Positions 42,798-51,490 of a stretch of DNA of 64,000 bases are shown piece by piece. Origin of the DNA: Streptomyces sp. NBRC 110035 (GTDB taxonomy: Bacteria; Actinomycetota; Actinomycetes; Streptomycetales; Streptomycetaceae). Made by a program: the position numbers and the translations under genes. The stretch's first letter is position 1; each line of letters starts with the position of its first letter. The notes beneath the pieces are model-generated. The model was given only the letters and a program-made list of their open reading frames with translations. It made no database searches and was not told the DNA's origin. Where the stretch lies: NCBI RefSeq assembly GCF_000829695.1, contig NZ_BBNN01000030.1, positions 156,434 to 220,433 on the forward strand. The letters are read 5' to 3'.

Positions 42798-45412
42798 CGC
42801 TGGGCGCTCCCTTCCAGGGCGGCTTCCATGGACTGTGCGGGTCGCATGCCGATGTTCAGCAGGGGCAGGTCGGGCTTCATCTGGTCGCGTTCGGGGACGA
42901 AGCCGACCACCGGGTCCGGGGTGTCGGGGGCGTTGACGAAGGACACGAACCGGGAGAGCTTCTCGGGGTCGTTGATGGTCTCGGCCCACTCGTCGCGGTA
43001 GTACGCGACGTGGGCGGACATCAGGGACTCCAGCTCGTCGCAGATGCCGAGCGAGTCGTGTACGACGACGTCCCGCACGTGGTCCAGGCCGCCCGGGATC
43101 CGGTCCAGCCAGGTCGAGGTGCGCTCCAGGCGGTCGGCGGTGCGGATGTAGAACATCAGGAACCGGTCGATCAGGCGCACCAGTTCGGCGTCCGAGAGGT
43201 CCTGTGCGAGCAGGTCGGCGTGGCGCGGGGTGGCGCCGCCGTTGCCGCCGACGTACAGGTTCCAGCCGCCCACGGTGGCGATGACGCCGAAGTCCTTCGA
43301 CCGGGCCTCGGCGCACTCGCGCTGGCAGCCGGAGACCGCCGACTTCAGCTTGTGGGGGGAGCGCAGGCCCCGGTAGCGCAGCTCCAGGTCGATCGCCATG
43401 CGCACCGAGTCCTGCACGCCGTAGCGGCACCAGGTCTGCCCGACGCAGGACTTCACCGTGCGCAGCGACTTGCCGTACGCGTGGCCGGACTCGAAGCCGG
43501 CGTCCACCAGGCGGGCCCAGATGACCGGGAGCTGCTCGACACGGGCACCGAACATGTCGATGCGCTGGCCGCCGGTGATCTTCGTGTAGAGGCCGAAGTC
43601 GCGGGCGATCTCGCCGATCACGATCAGCTTCTCCGGGGCGATCTCGCCGCCGGGGATGCGGGGGACGACCGAATACGATCCGTTCTTCTGCAGGTTGGCG
43701 AGGAAGTGGTCGTTGGTGTCCTGGAGGGCGGCCTGTTCGCCGTCCAGGACGTAGCCGCTCGCGCCGATCGTCGGGGCCAGCGAGGCGATGATCGAGCCGA
43801 CCGTCGGCTTGCAGACCTCGCAGCCGTCGCCGCCCCGGGCGTCCTCGCGGCCGTGCCGGTCCAGCAGGTCCCGGTGGGAGGTGACGCGCAGGGCGTGGAC
43901 GATCTCGTACAGCTCCTCGCGGGTCTGCGAGAAGCAGCCGCACAGGCCCTTGTCGACCTCGATGCCGCCCGCCTCCAGCTCGGCGTTGACCAGCTGGCCG
44001 AGCACCTTCACGCAACTGCCGCAGCCGGTACCGGCCTTGGTGCACTTCTTCACCTCGGGCACGGTGGTGCAGCTGCGCTCGGTGACCGCGTTGCGGATGG
44101 TGCCCTTGGTGACGTTGTGGCAGGAGCAGACGACCGCCTCGTCCGGCAGCGCGGACGGGCCGAGCTGGGCGGGGGCGCCGGCCCCGGCGGGCAGGACCAG
44201 GGACTCGGGGGAGACGGGCGGGACCGAGCCGGTGAAGGCCTTCAGCGTGCCGTACGCCTCCGCGTCGCCGATCAGGATGCCGCCGAGCAGCGTGCCGTCG
44301 CTGCCGATGACCAGCTTCTTGTACAGGCCGGCGCGGGAGTCGGAGTAGACGACGTCCAGGCAGTCGGCGGTGGCGCCGTGCGCGTCGCCGAAGGACGCCA
44401 CGTCCACGCCGAGCAGCTTCAGCTTGGTCGACAAATCGGCGCCGGTGAACGACGCCTCGTCGGCGGCGATCGTCGCGGCGGCGGTCTGCGCCTGCTCGTA
44501 GCCGGGGGCGACCAGACCGTACACCCGGCCGTCGGCGGCCAGCGCGCACTCGCCGATCGCGAAGACGTGCGGGTCGGTGAGCGTGCGGCACTGCTCGTCC
44601 ACGGCGATGCCGCCGCGCTCGCCGACCTCCAGCCCCGACGCGCGGGCGAGCTGGTCGCGGGGGCGGACACCGGCGGAGAACACCACCATGTCGGTGGCGA
44701 GTTCGGAGCCGTCGGACAGCTTCATGCCGGTGACCGCGCCGTCCCCGCCGACCACGATCTCCTGCGTGCCGGTGCCGGTGTGCACGGCCAGGCCCATGTT
44801 CTCGACGGTCCGCAGCAGCGCGCTGCCGCCGCCGTCGTCGACCTGCACCGGCATCAGGCGCGGCGCGAACTCCACGATGTGCGTGGTCAGTCCGAGTCCC
44901 TTGAGGGCGCCCGCCGCTTCCAGGCCGAGCAGCCCGCCGCCGACCACCGCGCCCACGGTGGCCCTGCTCTTCGCGTACTCCTCGATCGCGAGCAGGTCCT
45001 CGATGGTGCGGTAGACGAAGCAGCCGGCCGCGTCCTTGTTCGGCACCGGCGGCACGAACGGGTAGGAGCCGGTGGCCAGCACCAGGACGTCGTAGTCGAC
45101 GGCCAGCCCCGAGCGGGCGGTGACCCTGCGGGCCTCGCGGTCGACCGTCTCGGCCGGGTCGCCGATGTGCAGCTCGATGCCGTGTTCCTCGAGGAACGCC
45201 AGGTCCGTCATGGACAGGTCCTCGGCGGTACGCCCCGAGAAGTACGAGGTGAGCTGGACGCGGTCGTACGCCGGACGCGGTTCCTCGCACAGCACGACCA
45301 CGCGGTGCGTGGCGGTCAGGCCGCGCTCGGCGAGCGCCTCCAGGAAACGCTGGCCGACCATGCCGTGGCCGACGAGCACGATCGTGGGGGTGGGCCCCGG
45401 GGTGGCGGTCAT
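42794..45412 (-). CDS. nirB: Assimilatory nitrite reductase large subunit NirB
   Basis: An 872-residue flavoprotein with siroheme and iron-sulfur clusters that reduces nitrite to ammonium. Order: FAD-binding VGHGMVGQRFLEAL, NAD-binding GGGLLGLEAAGAL, a [2Fe-2S] BFD-like domain (CSCHNVTKGT and CTKAGTGCGSC), then the nitrite/sulfite reductase domains with cluster/siroheme Cys in SCVGQTWCRYG and SGCQRECAEA. The start overlaps the stop of the upstream flavoprotein (TGATG). Confidence 0.95.
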   Translation of the reverse strand: MTATPGPTPTIVLVGHGMVGQRFLEALAERGLTATHRVVVLCEEPRPAYDRVQLTSYFSGRTAEDLSMTDLAFLEEHGIELHIGDPAETVDREARRVTARSGLAVDYDVLVLATGSYPFVPPVPNKDAAGCFVYRTIEDLLAIEEYAKSRATVGAVVGGGLLGLEAAGALKGLGLTTHIVEFAPRLMPVQVDDGGGSALLRTVENMGLAVHTGTGTQEIVVGGDGAVTGMKLSDGSELATDMVVFSAGVRPRDQLARASGLEVGERGGIAVDEQCRTLTDPHVFAIGECALAADGRVYGLVAPGYEQAQTAAATIAADEASFTGADLSTKLKLLGVDVASFGDAHGATADCLDVVYSDSRAGLYKKLVIGSDGTLLGGILIGDAEAYGTLKAFTGSVPPVSPESLVLPAGAGAPAQLGPSALPDEAVVCSCHNVTKGTIRNAVTERSCTTVPEVKKCTKAGTGCGSCVKVLGQLVNAELEAGGIEVDKGLCGCFSQTREELYEIVHALRVTSHRDLLDRHGREDARGGDGCEVCKPTVGSIIASLAPTIGASGYVLDGEQAALQDTNDHFLANLQKNGSYSVVPRIPGGEIAPEKLIVIGEIARDFGLYTKITGGQRIDMFGARVEQLPVIWARLVDAGFESGHAYGKSLRTVKSCVGQTWCRYGVQDSVRMAIDLELRYRGLRSPHKLKSAVSGCQRECAEARSKDFGVIATVGGWNLYVGGNGGATPRHADLLAQDLSDAELVRLIDRFLMFYIRTADRLERTSTWLDRIPGGLDHVRDVVVHDSLGICDELESLMSAHVAYYRDEWAETINDPEKLSRFVSFVNAPDTPDPVVGFVPERDQMKPDLPLLNIGMRPAQSMEAALEGSAQR

Positions 45413-46638
45413 CAGGAGCCTCCGTCGTTGGTGAGCAGGTGGAGCAGGGGGCCGCCGTCGGAGGGGAGCGGCTCTGCTCCCTCCCACGCGCGGGCGAGCG
45501 CGCCGACCGTGCCGAGTTCGCCGACCAGGACCCCGCCGATCAGCCGGTCGCCGCGGACGACGACCTTGCGGTAGGTGCCCCGGGTGGCGTCGGTGAGCTG
45601 GACGACGTCGTCGCCGGGCAGCGCCTCGGTCTCGCCGAACGCGGCGAGGTCGAACGGGCTGTCGGGCCCCGTGAGGGTGAGCCGGGTCAGGGAACGGGTG
45701 CCGGTGTAGCGGGCGTCCGCGTCCCCGGCGAGCAGGGCGGCCAGTGCCTCGGCCTGCTCCAGCGCCGGGGCGGCCAGTCCGTACACCGTGCCGGCGTGCT
45801 GGACGCAGTCGCCGACGGCGTGGATGCGGGGGTCACTGGTGCGCAGCTCGTCGTCGACGACGATGCCCTTGCGGACCTCCAGGCCGGCCGCCTGGGCGAG
45901 CCCCACCCGCGGGTGCACCCCGCAGGCCAGGACGACCGGGTCGGCGTCGAGCGCGTACCCGTCGGCCATCTCGACCGAGCGGACCGCGCCGGCGACGCAG
46001 CGCACGTCCCGCACCCGGCACTCGGTGTGCACCTCCACGCCGAGGTCCGTCAGGTGCCGCCGGACGAGCCGGGAGGCCGCCGGGTCGAGCTGGCGTTCCA
46101 TGAGCCGCTCGGACTGCTGGGCGAGGACGACCTGCGCGCCGCGCACGGCGAGCGCGCGGGCCGCGGACACGCCGAGCAGTCCGCCGCCGATGACGACGGC
46201 CCGCGCCCCCGGACGTACCGCCTTGGCCAGGCCCAGGCAGTCGTCCATGGTGCGGAACGCGTGCACGCCCTCGGGCAGCGCGTGGTCCTCGGTGAACAGC
46301 CCGCGCAGCGGTGGCAGCACCGGGTTGGAGCCGGTGGCCAGGACGAGCCGGTCGTAGCCGATCCCGGTGCCGTCCGCGCAGACGACGGTGCGTGCCGCGC
46401 GGTCGATGCCGGTGACCCGGCCGCGGGTCAGCACCGTCGGCGCCGCCGGGGCGGGGAGGGCGATCAGCTCGGGGCTGTAGCGTCCGGCCAGCACCTCGGC
46501 GAGCAGCACCCTGTTGTACGGGCGGTGCTCCTCCTCGCCGACCAGCGTCACCGGTGTGCCGAGCCCGCCGAGCCGCCGGGCGAGTGTCACGCCCGCCAGG
46601 CCGGTGCCGATCACCACCACACGCTCGTTCGAGGTCAT
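45412..46638 (-). CDS. NirB-like FAD/NAD(P) oxidoreductase of the nir operon
   Basis: A 408-residue pyridine nucleotide-disulphide oxidoreductase-type protein with FAD motif GTGLAGVTLARRLGG at residue 11, NAD motif GGGLLGVSAARAL in the middle, and VHAVGDCVQHAG. It resembles the N-terminal half of NirB and probably supplies electrons to nitrite or nitrate reductase (NasB-like). As first gene of a three-gene operon it is preceded by the GlnR-like site. Confidence 0.87.
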   Translation of the reverse strand: MTSNERVVVIGTGLAGVTLARRLGGLGTPVTLVGEEEHRPYNRVLLAEVLAGRYSPELIALPAPAAPTVLTRGRVTGIDRAARTVVCADGTGIGYDRLVLATGSNPVLPPLRGLFTEDHALPEGVHAFRTMDDCLGLAKAVRPGARAVVIGGGLLGVSAARALAVRGAQVVLAQQSERLMERQLDPAASRLVRRHLTDLGVEVHTECRVRDVRCVAGAVRSVEMADGYALDADPVVLACGVHPRVGLAQAAGLEVRKGIVVDDELRTSDPRIHAVGDCVQHAGTVYGLAAPALEQAEALAALLAGDADARYTGTRSLTRLTLTGPDSPFDLAAFGETEALPGDDVVQLTDATRGTYRKVVVRGDRLIGGVLVGELGTVGALARAWEGAEPLPSDGGPLLHLLTNDGGS

Positions 46639-46661
46639 GTCCCTGAGCGTGCGGTGCGGGT

Positions 46662-46699
46662 GTTACCCGGCGGCATCACGTCTGTTTCCCGCGCGGAAC
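46662..46699 (-). promoter_or_regulatory. Candidate GlnR box before the nir operon
   Basis: On the minus strand, GTTCC, GAAAC, GATGC and GTAAC follow each other with exactly six bases between, matching the gTnAc-n6-GaAAc-n6 repeated layout of the GlnR site (best matches are GAAAC and GTAAC). It lies about 25-60 bases before the start. GlnR activation of nirB is established in S. coelicolor; this particular site is inference. Confidence 0.5.
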
Positions 46700-46890
46700 G
46701 CTGCCCTCAGCGGGGACGGGGGGTGGGTGTGAGGGTTCGGAGCGCCGGGCCGGGGCGGCGGTGAGGAGGCGCCGACGGGGAGGCGGGGGTGATGCCGGGG
46801 TGATGCGGGGCGGCACTGTGACGACGCTCAACCTCAGGAAAAGCTCATCTTGATGGACGGCACAACTACCCGCTCCCTAGGGTCACGCCC

Positions 46891-47673
46891 ATGCCCGACA
46901 TTTCGCTGACCACGGTCGTTCTCCTCTGCCTCGCGGCGCTCGCCGCCGGCTGGATCGACGCCGTGGTCGGCGGCGGCGGGCTCCTGCTCCTGCCCGCGCT
47001 GCTGCTCGGCCTGCCCGCCGGCACGCCCGCCGCGCACGCGCTCGGTACCAACAAGGCGGTCGCCATCGTCGGCACCACCGGCGCGGCGGTGACCTTCGCC
47101 CGCAAGGCACCCGTCGACGTACGGACCGCCGTACGCATCGGTCTCGCCGCCCTCGCCGGATCGTCGGGCGGGGCCTTCCTCGCCGCGGGGATGAGCACCG
47201 AGGTCCTCAAGCCGGTGATCATGGTGGTGCTGCTCGCGGTGGCCGCCTTCGTCATCCTCCGGCCCGGCTTCGGCACCGCGCCGCAGCCCGGCCCGGTCTC
47301 CCGCCGCCGCGTCCTCGCCGCGATCGGCTTCGGCGGCCTGGGCATCGGCTTCTACGACGGCCTCATCGGCCCCGGCACCGGTACGTTCCTGGTCCTGGCC
47401 CTCACCGCCCTGCTCCACCTCGACCTCGTCACCGCGTCCGCCACCGCGAAGATCGTCAACTGCTGCACCAACGCCGGCGCGCTGGCGATGTTCGCCTGGC
47501 AGGGCGCGGTGCTGTGGCAGCTGGCGGGCCTGATGGCCGTGTTCAACCTGGCGGGCGGCACCCTCGGCGCCCACACGGCCCTGAAGAAGGGCAGCGGCTT
47601 CGTCCGCATCGTCCTGCTGGTGGTCGTCTTCGCCCTGGTGGCGAACATGGCGTACGAGCAGTGGCTGGCCTGA
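46891..47673 (+). CDS. TSUP family permease (TauE/SafE-like)
   Basis: A 260-residue membrane protein with about eight hydrophobic segments in two similar halves, starting LAALAAGWIDAVVGGGGLLLLPALLLGLP (the GWIDAVVGGGG first motif) and with GFYDGLIGPGTGTFLVLALTALL at the second repeat. TSUP proteins move sulfite, sulfonates or other anions; here neighbouring nitrite genes do not fix the substrate. TAGGGT (46879-46884) ends six bases before the ATG, suggesting a leaderless message. Confidence 0.88.
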   Translation: MPDISLTTVVLLCLAALAAGWIDAVVGGGGLLLLPALLLGLPAGTPAAHALGTNKAVAIVGTTGAAVTFARKAPVDVRTAVRIGLAALAGSSGGAFLAAGMSTEVLKPVIMVVLLAVAAFVILRPGFGTAPQPGPVSRRRVLAAIGFGGLGIGFYDGLIGPGTGTFLVLALTALLHLDLVTASATAKIVNCCTNAGALAMFAWQGAVLWQLAGLMAVFNLAGGTLGAHTALKKGSGFVRIVLLVVVFALVANMAYEQWLA

Positions 47674-47800
47674 GTGCCGCACCCGGTGATCGGCCCGGCT
47701 GACGTGATCCCTTCGGACGGGCCGGGCTCCAGCGCCGTTCCGTGACGCGAGCGGCCGGTACCGGGGAGCGCCGCGGAGCAGGACGACGCCCGCCCGGGCA

Positions 47801-48097
47801 CCGGCCGACGACCTCCGCACACAGATCGTCGACATGCGGGGCCGGCTGCGGGAGGCCGGGACCCGCCTCGAACACCTCGCGACCGTCCAGAAGACCATCA
47901 CCGCACCCGCTGACCGCCTCCCGGCCCGGGCCTCCGCGCCCGACCTGCCCGAGCACCCGGACCCCCGCGTCCTCGCCTTCCTCAACGGGGCCGCCGGCCC
48001 CCTTCGGGCCCGCGACATCTGCGAAGCCCCCGACCACGAACTGATGCCGAAGGACATCGAAGGCACCCGCGCCAAACTGAAACGCCCCACTTCTTCT
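47801..48097 (+). pseudogene. Truncated winged-helix-type accessory protein
   Basis: The frame reads PADDLRTQIVDMRGRLREAGTRLEHLATVQKT, a helical region, then PRVLAFLNGAAGPLRARDICEAPDHELMPKDIEGTRAKLKRP. There it stops matching what I know as the winged-helix ending of a common Streptomyces accessory protein (normally KLKRLVxxGxL...). The 5' part is also missing; no start with ribosome site is present. The break at about 48,095 coincides with the break of the gene on the other strand. Confidence 0.5.
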
Positions 48098-48392
48098 TGT
48101 GCGTGCCCATGAAACCGCTCAGCAGCGCATGGCCCGTGGCCGTCGGCAGCAACGGAGGCAGCAGCCGCGTCTCCGGTTCCCCGGCGGTGACGACGACGGT
48201 CTCCGCACCCTCGGTGAGGGCGGACCGCAAGGCCTCCTCCGAGCCGTCCGTGGCGATGAAGGCGGCCGCGACCTGGCCGTCCTGCACCCGGTACAGGGTC
48301 TGCCGCGCGCCGCCCTCGGGGCGGCCGAAACCGATGTGGCGTTCGCCGTCGTACATGGCCTCGAAGAGGACGGGGAGGTGAGGGTGGGACAT
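48098..48392 (-). pseudogene. Truncated FAH-like (fumarylacetoacetate hydrolase superfamily) gene, 5' part only
   Basis: ATG 48392 with GAGGAG six bases upstream opens SHPHLPVLFEAMYDGERHIGFGRPEGGARQTLYRV... LLPTATGHALLSGFMGTHKK, about 98 residues that resemble the beginning of a roughly 330-residue FAH-superfamily protein. After GTHKK the similarity ends and the frame runs on with unrelated sequence. The good ribosome site and start show that the 5' end is native and the 3' end has been deleted. The family call is from memory. Confidence 0.5.
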
Positions 48393-48429
48393 GGGTGACT
48401 CCTCCATTGCGTAGGTGGGTTGGGGTGAA

Positions 48430-49287
48430 TCAGGAGTGAGGGGCGAGGGTGGTGGGCACGTCCGCGCCCGTGAGGTCGGCCAGGATCTCGCCGACCCGGT
48501 CGACCGCCTCCCGTATCCACGGCAGGGTGAGCGGGTCCGCCGCCTCCAGCGCAGCCGTGCGCCGTTCGTCGGTGTCGCCGTAGAAGTGGCTGGTGGCCGC
48601 CCGGATCCGCAGAGGGCGGCCGGACTCCCCGAACGCGCTCGCGGGCAGTACGCCGACCCCGTAACGCTCCGAGAGCAGCCCGGCCAGGGCGTCGCCGTCG
48701 TGCACGCCGTGCGTGACGGCCAGGTGCTCCCGCAGGGGTTCGAAGGCCGGGTAGAGGTAGCAGGTCGCGGCGACGGGGGCCGGCTCCGCGCCCACGGCGG
48801 TGAAGCGGGCGGCGACTGCGCGCACCACCTTCTCGTGCAGCCGCCGGCTCGCCGCGATGCGCTCGGTGACCTCCGGCGGCTCCCCGAACGCCTACGCGGC
48901 CGCCGTCTGCACCGGCGCGGGCGGGCTGGACCAGATCTGGCTGGCGACCGCGACGAGCCGGGTGTGCAAGGCGCGCCCCGGTTCGCTGTCGGGCAGCCGG
49001 GCCGCTCCTGTACGCCAGCCACCGAGCGCCAGGTTCTTGGTGAGACCGGTGGTGACAACGGTCAGCTCGGGCGCCTGCAGGGCCGGGGAGACGGCCGGCT
49101 CGGAGGTGTCGTACACCAGGTCGCAGTAGATCTCGTCGGAGACGATGACGAGGTCCAGTTCACGGGCCGCCTCCGCCAGCCGCCGTACGGTGGCGGCCGA
49201 GGCGACCGCGCCGGTCGGGTTGTCCGGCACGGTCACGACCACGGCCCGGGGGTTCTGCCCGGCGGCCCGGGCATCGGCGACCGCGCT
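48430..49287 (-). pseudogene. Aminotransferase class I/II pseudogene
   Basis: The minus-strand frame has TVPDNPTGAVAS, DEIYCDLVYD and TTGLTKNLALGGWRTGAA (the PLP lysine in TKNLALGGWR), then RPLRIRAATSHFYG near the end, all in one frame. It is broken by TAG at 48892-48894, where the sequence AAA*AFGEPPEVTERI indicates a former Tyr codon. The first 150 or so residues are absent: the frame begins around RSAVADARAAGQNPRA, directly at the hairpin 49288-49320. It is thus both 5'-truncated and interrupted. Confidence 0.75.
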
Positions 49288-49320
49288 GCGCGGGCCCGAT
49301 GCTCGGCATCGGGCCCGCGC
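49288..49320 (-). terminator. Terminator-like hairpin after the MFS gene
   Basis: Perfect 15-base arms GCGCGGGCCCGATGC (49288-49302) and complement (49306-49320) with a three-base loop, 17 bases past the stop of the MFS gene. It also marks where the aminotransferase sequence begins. Confidence 0.8.
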
Positions 49321-49336
49321 GGAACTGTGGCTGCGG

Positions 49337-50599
49337 TCAGGCCGGGTCAGGTGCCGCGCCGTGGGCCGGGGCCACCGGCCGCTGGGCGGGGAAGCCCGCC
49401 TGCCGGGCGTACAGCACGACCGCGATCACCGGCAGCAGAAGCAGCAGAACCGTCCAGGGGAAGGACTCGCTGCCGACCACGTCGAGCAGGATGCCGCCGA
49501 CGATGCCGCCGCCCGCCATCGCGACGTTCCAGAGCGTGACGAGCATCGCCTGCGCCGCGTCGGCGGACTCGCCGCCCGCGTCACCGACGGCAGTCTGCAG
49601 CAGGGTGGGCACGCCGCCCCAGCCCAGACCCCACAGCACCGCGGCGACGTAGACGAGGGCGGTGGTGTCGGAAAGGACGGCCAGGAGCAGCGAGGCGACG
49701 GCGACGAGCAGGGCGCCGCCGACGGTGAGGCCACGCAGCCGCCGGTTGATCTGCGCGCCGACGATCCAGATGCTCGCCAGCGAGGCGGTGCCGAAGACCA
49801 GGAGGATCAGGCCGGTGGAGCCGCCCAGTCCCAGGTCCTCGAGATACGTGGCGATGTACGCGTACAGGATGGTGTGGGCCAGCACGAAGACCAGCGTGAC
49901 GAAGAGGACCGGGGACACACCCGGGATACGCAGGGTACGCAGCATCTTCGGCCGCTCGCCGCGCCCCTGGCCGGCGAAGTCCGGTACGGCCGCGAAGATC
50001 CACACCAGGAGCACGACCGTGAGGGCGGTCATCGACAGGAACGCCACCCGCCAGCCGAGCCAGTCACCGAGGAAGGTACCGGCGGGCACGCCGAGGGAGA
50101 GCGCGACGGGGATACCGGCCATGGCGATGGCCATCGCCTTGCCCTGGAGGTGCACGGGGGCCATACGGCGGGCGTATCCGGCGAGCAGGGCCCAGGCGAG
50201 ACCGGCGGCCACACCGGCGACGAAACGCGCCACCATCGTCAGCTCGTAGACGGACGACACGGCCGTCACGGTGTTGGCGAGGGCGAAGCCGCCCATGGCC
50301 GTGAGGAGCAGCCTCTTGCGCCGCCAGCCCGCGGTGGCCGCGGTGAGCGGGATCGCGGTCAGGGCGGTGCCGATCGCGTAGATCGTGACCGTCTGGCCGG
50401 TCGCGGACTCGCTGACCCGCAGGTCCTGGCTCATCGCGGGCAGCAGGCCGGCGGGGAGGGTCTCGGTGAGACTGGTGATGAAGACGGCGGTGGCGAGGGC
50501 GAGCAGGGCGAACAGCGGAAGCTTCTGCTGTTCGTCGCCTCCGCTCTTCGGGTCCGGGGCCGCAGCGGCGGCGGGCGCCGTGTCGGGTGCGGTGCTCAT
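49337..50599 (-). CDS. MFS transporter, 12-segment DHA1-type
   Basis: A 420-residue membrane protein with 12 hydrophobic segments. The first segment has FITSLTETLPAGLLPAMSQDL, the form of arabinose/drug exporters of the DHA1 (AraJ/YdhP-like) branch; GWRRKRLLL is the loop 2-3 motif and GVPAGTFLGDWLGWRVAF is motif C. The N-terminal 25 residues are disordered. GGAGCG at about eight bases supports ATG 50599. It is followed on the same strand, upstream, by the SDR gene and is divergent from the AfsR-like regulator, which may control both. Confidence 0.87.
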   Translation of the reverse strand: MSTAPDTAPAAAAAPDPKSGGDEQQKLPLFALLALATAVFITSLTETLPAGLLPAMSQDLRVSESATGQTVTIYAIGTALTAIPLTAATAGWRRKRLLLTAMGGFALANTVTAVSSVYELTMVARFVAGVAAGLAWALLAGYARRMAPVHLQGKAMAIAMAGIPVALSLGVPAGTFLGDWLGWRVAFLSMTALTVVLLVWIFAAVPDFAGQGRGERPKMLRTLRIPGVSPVLFVTLVFVLAHTILYAYIATYLEDLGLGGSTGLILLVFGTASLASIWIVGAQINRRLRGLTVGGALLVAVASLLLAVLSDTTALVYVAAVLWGLGWGGVPTLLQTAVGDAGGESADAAQAMLVTLWNVAMAGGGIVGGILLDVVGSESFPWTVLLLLLPVIAVVLYARQAGFPAQRPVAPAHGAAPDPA

Positions 50600-50710
50600 G
50601 GGGTGCGCTCCAGGTTTCCGTAAGGGGGGTGCGGGATGTGGGGCGGACGCCGGGGTCTCGCGAGGACGGTGGAGGCCGGGCGGCGAAGGCGGTGGTGCGG
50701 GGCGGCTGGT

Positions 50711-51310
50711 TCACGGGTGGCCGAGCCCGCCGTCGACGGGGAGTCTGGCCCCCGTGGTGAACGTCGCCTCCGTGGCCAGGAACAGCGCGGCCCGGGCCAC
50801 CTCTTCGGCGGCGCCGAGGCGGCCGAGCGGCGGCAGGGGCACGGCACCGGAGCCCGGCGCCTCGATACAGCCCGGGGCCACCGCGTTGACGCGGATGCCC
50901 CGGGAGACGAGTTCGGCGGCGAGCGCGGTCACGGCGTCGGGGCACGGGGTGGGGGCGGTGAGCACGATCGCACCGCCGTCCTTGAGGTGCGGCAGCAGGG
51001 GCCGGGCGGTGGGAACGGCATCGGCGAAGAAGAAATCGGCGCCGCCCCCGGCGGCGCTCCTTGCGGTGCTCCCGGGTCCGGTGCCGGTTCGTGCGGTGAG
51101 GGCCTGTGCGGTGAGGGCGGTCTCGACGGCGGACGGGGCGACGACGCGGGCGGCGGAGCCGAGTTCGGCGACCGCGTGGGCGCGCTCCTCGTCGGTGCGG
51201 GCGGTCAGCAGGACCGTCGCCCCGCCCTCCACGGGACGCTTGGCGATGGCCAGGCCGATGCCGGTGGCCCCACCGACGACCAGGGCCTCTCTGCGCGCGT
51301 ACTTGGTCAT
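50711..51310 (-). CDS. Short-chain dehydrogenase-like protein without catalytic residues
   Basis: A 199-residue protein that keeps the SDR cofactor motif (VGGATGIGLAIA) and the C-terminal part (ELVSRGIRVNAVAPGCIEAPG, EEVARAALFLATEATFTTGARLPVDGGLG). It is 45-50 residues shorter than normal. The NAG motif is gone (ADFFFADAV in its place), and between GGAIVLTAP and AVTALAAEL the Ser and the YxxxK are missing. The only Tyr is at residue 4. It looks like two in-frame deletions in a former SDR. It is inactive as a dehydrogenase unless it has another role. Confidence 0.75.
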   Translation of the reverse strand: MTKYARREALVVGGATGIGLAIAKRPVEGGATVLLTARTDEERAHAVAELGSAARVVAPSAVETALTAQALTARTGTGPGSTARSAAGGGADFFFADAVPTARPLLPHLKDGGAIVLTAPTPCPDAVTALAAELVSRGIRVNAVAPGCIEAPGSGAVPLPPLGRLGAAEEVARAALFLATEATFTTGARLPVDGGLGHP

Positions 51311-51490
51311 GGTTGCCGCTCCCTCCAGGGGTGCCCGTTCCTCGCCGGTGCCGCGGTGCCACCCGCGTGGACGACTCTGTGCCCGGGCGCTTCGGGGAAC
51401 CTTCGGGAAACCTTCGGAACGGCTGACGGACGGGCCGGTGGTGCCCAGAGGCCCGAGGGCCGGTCCCCCCGGACATGTACGGTGGCGCCC

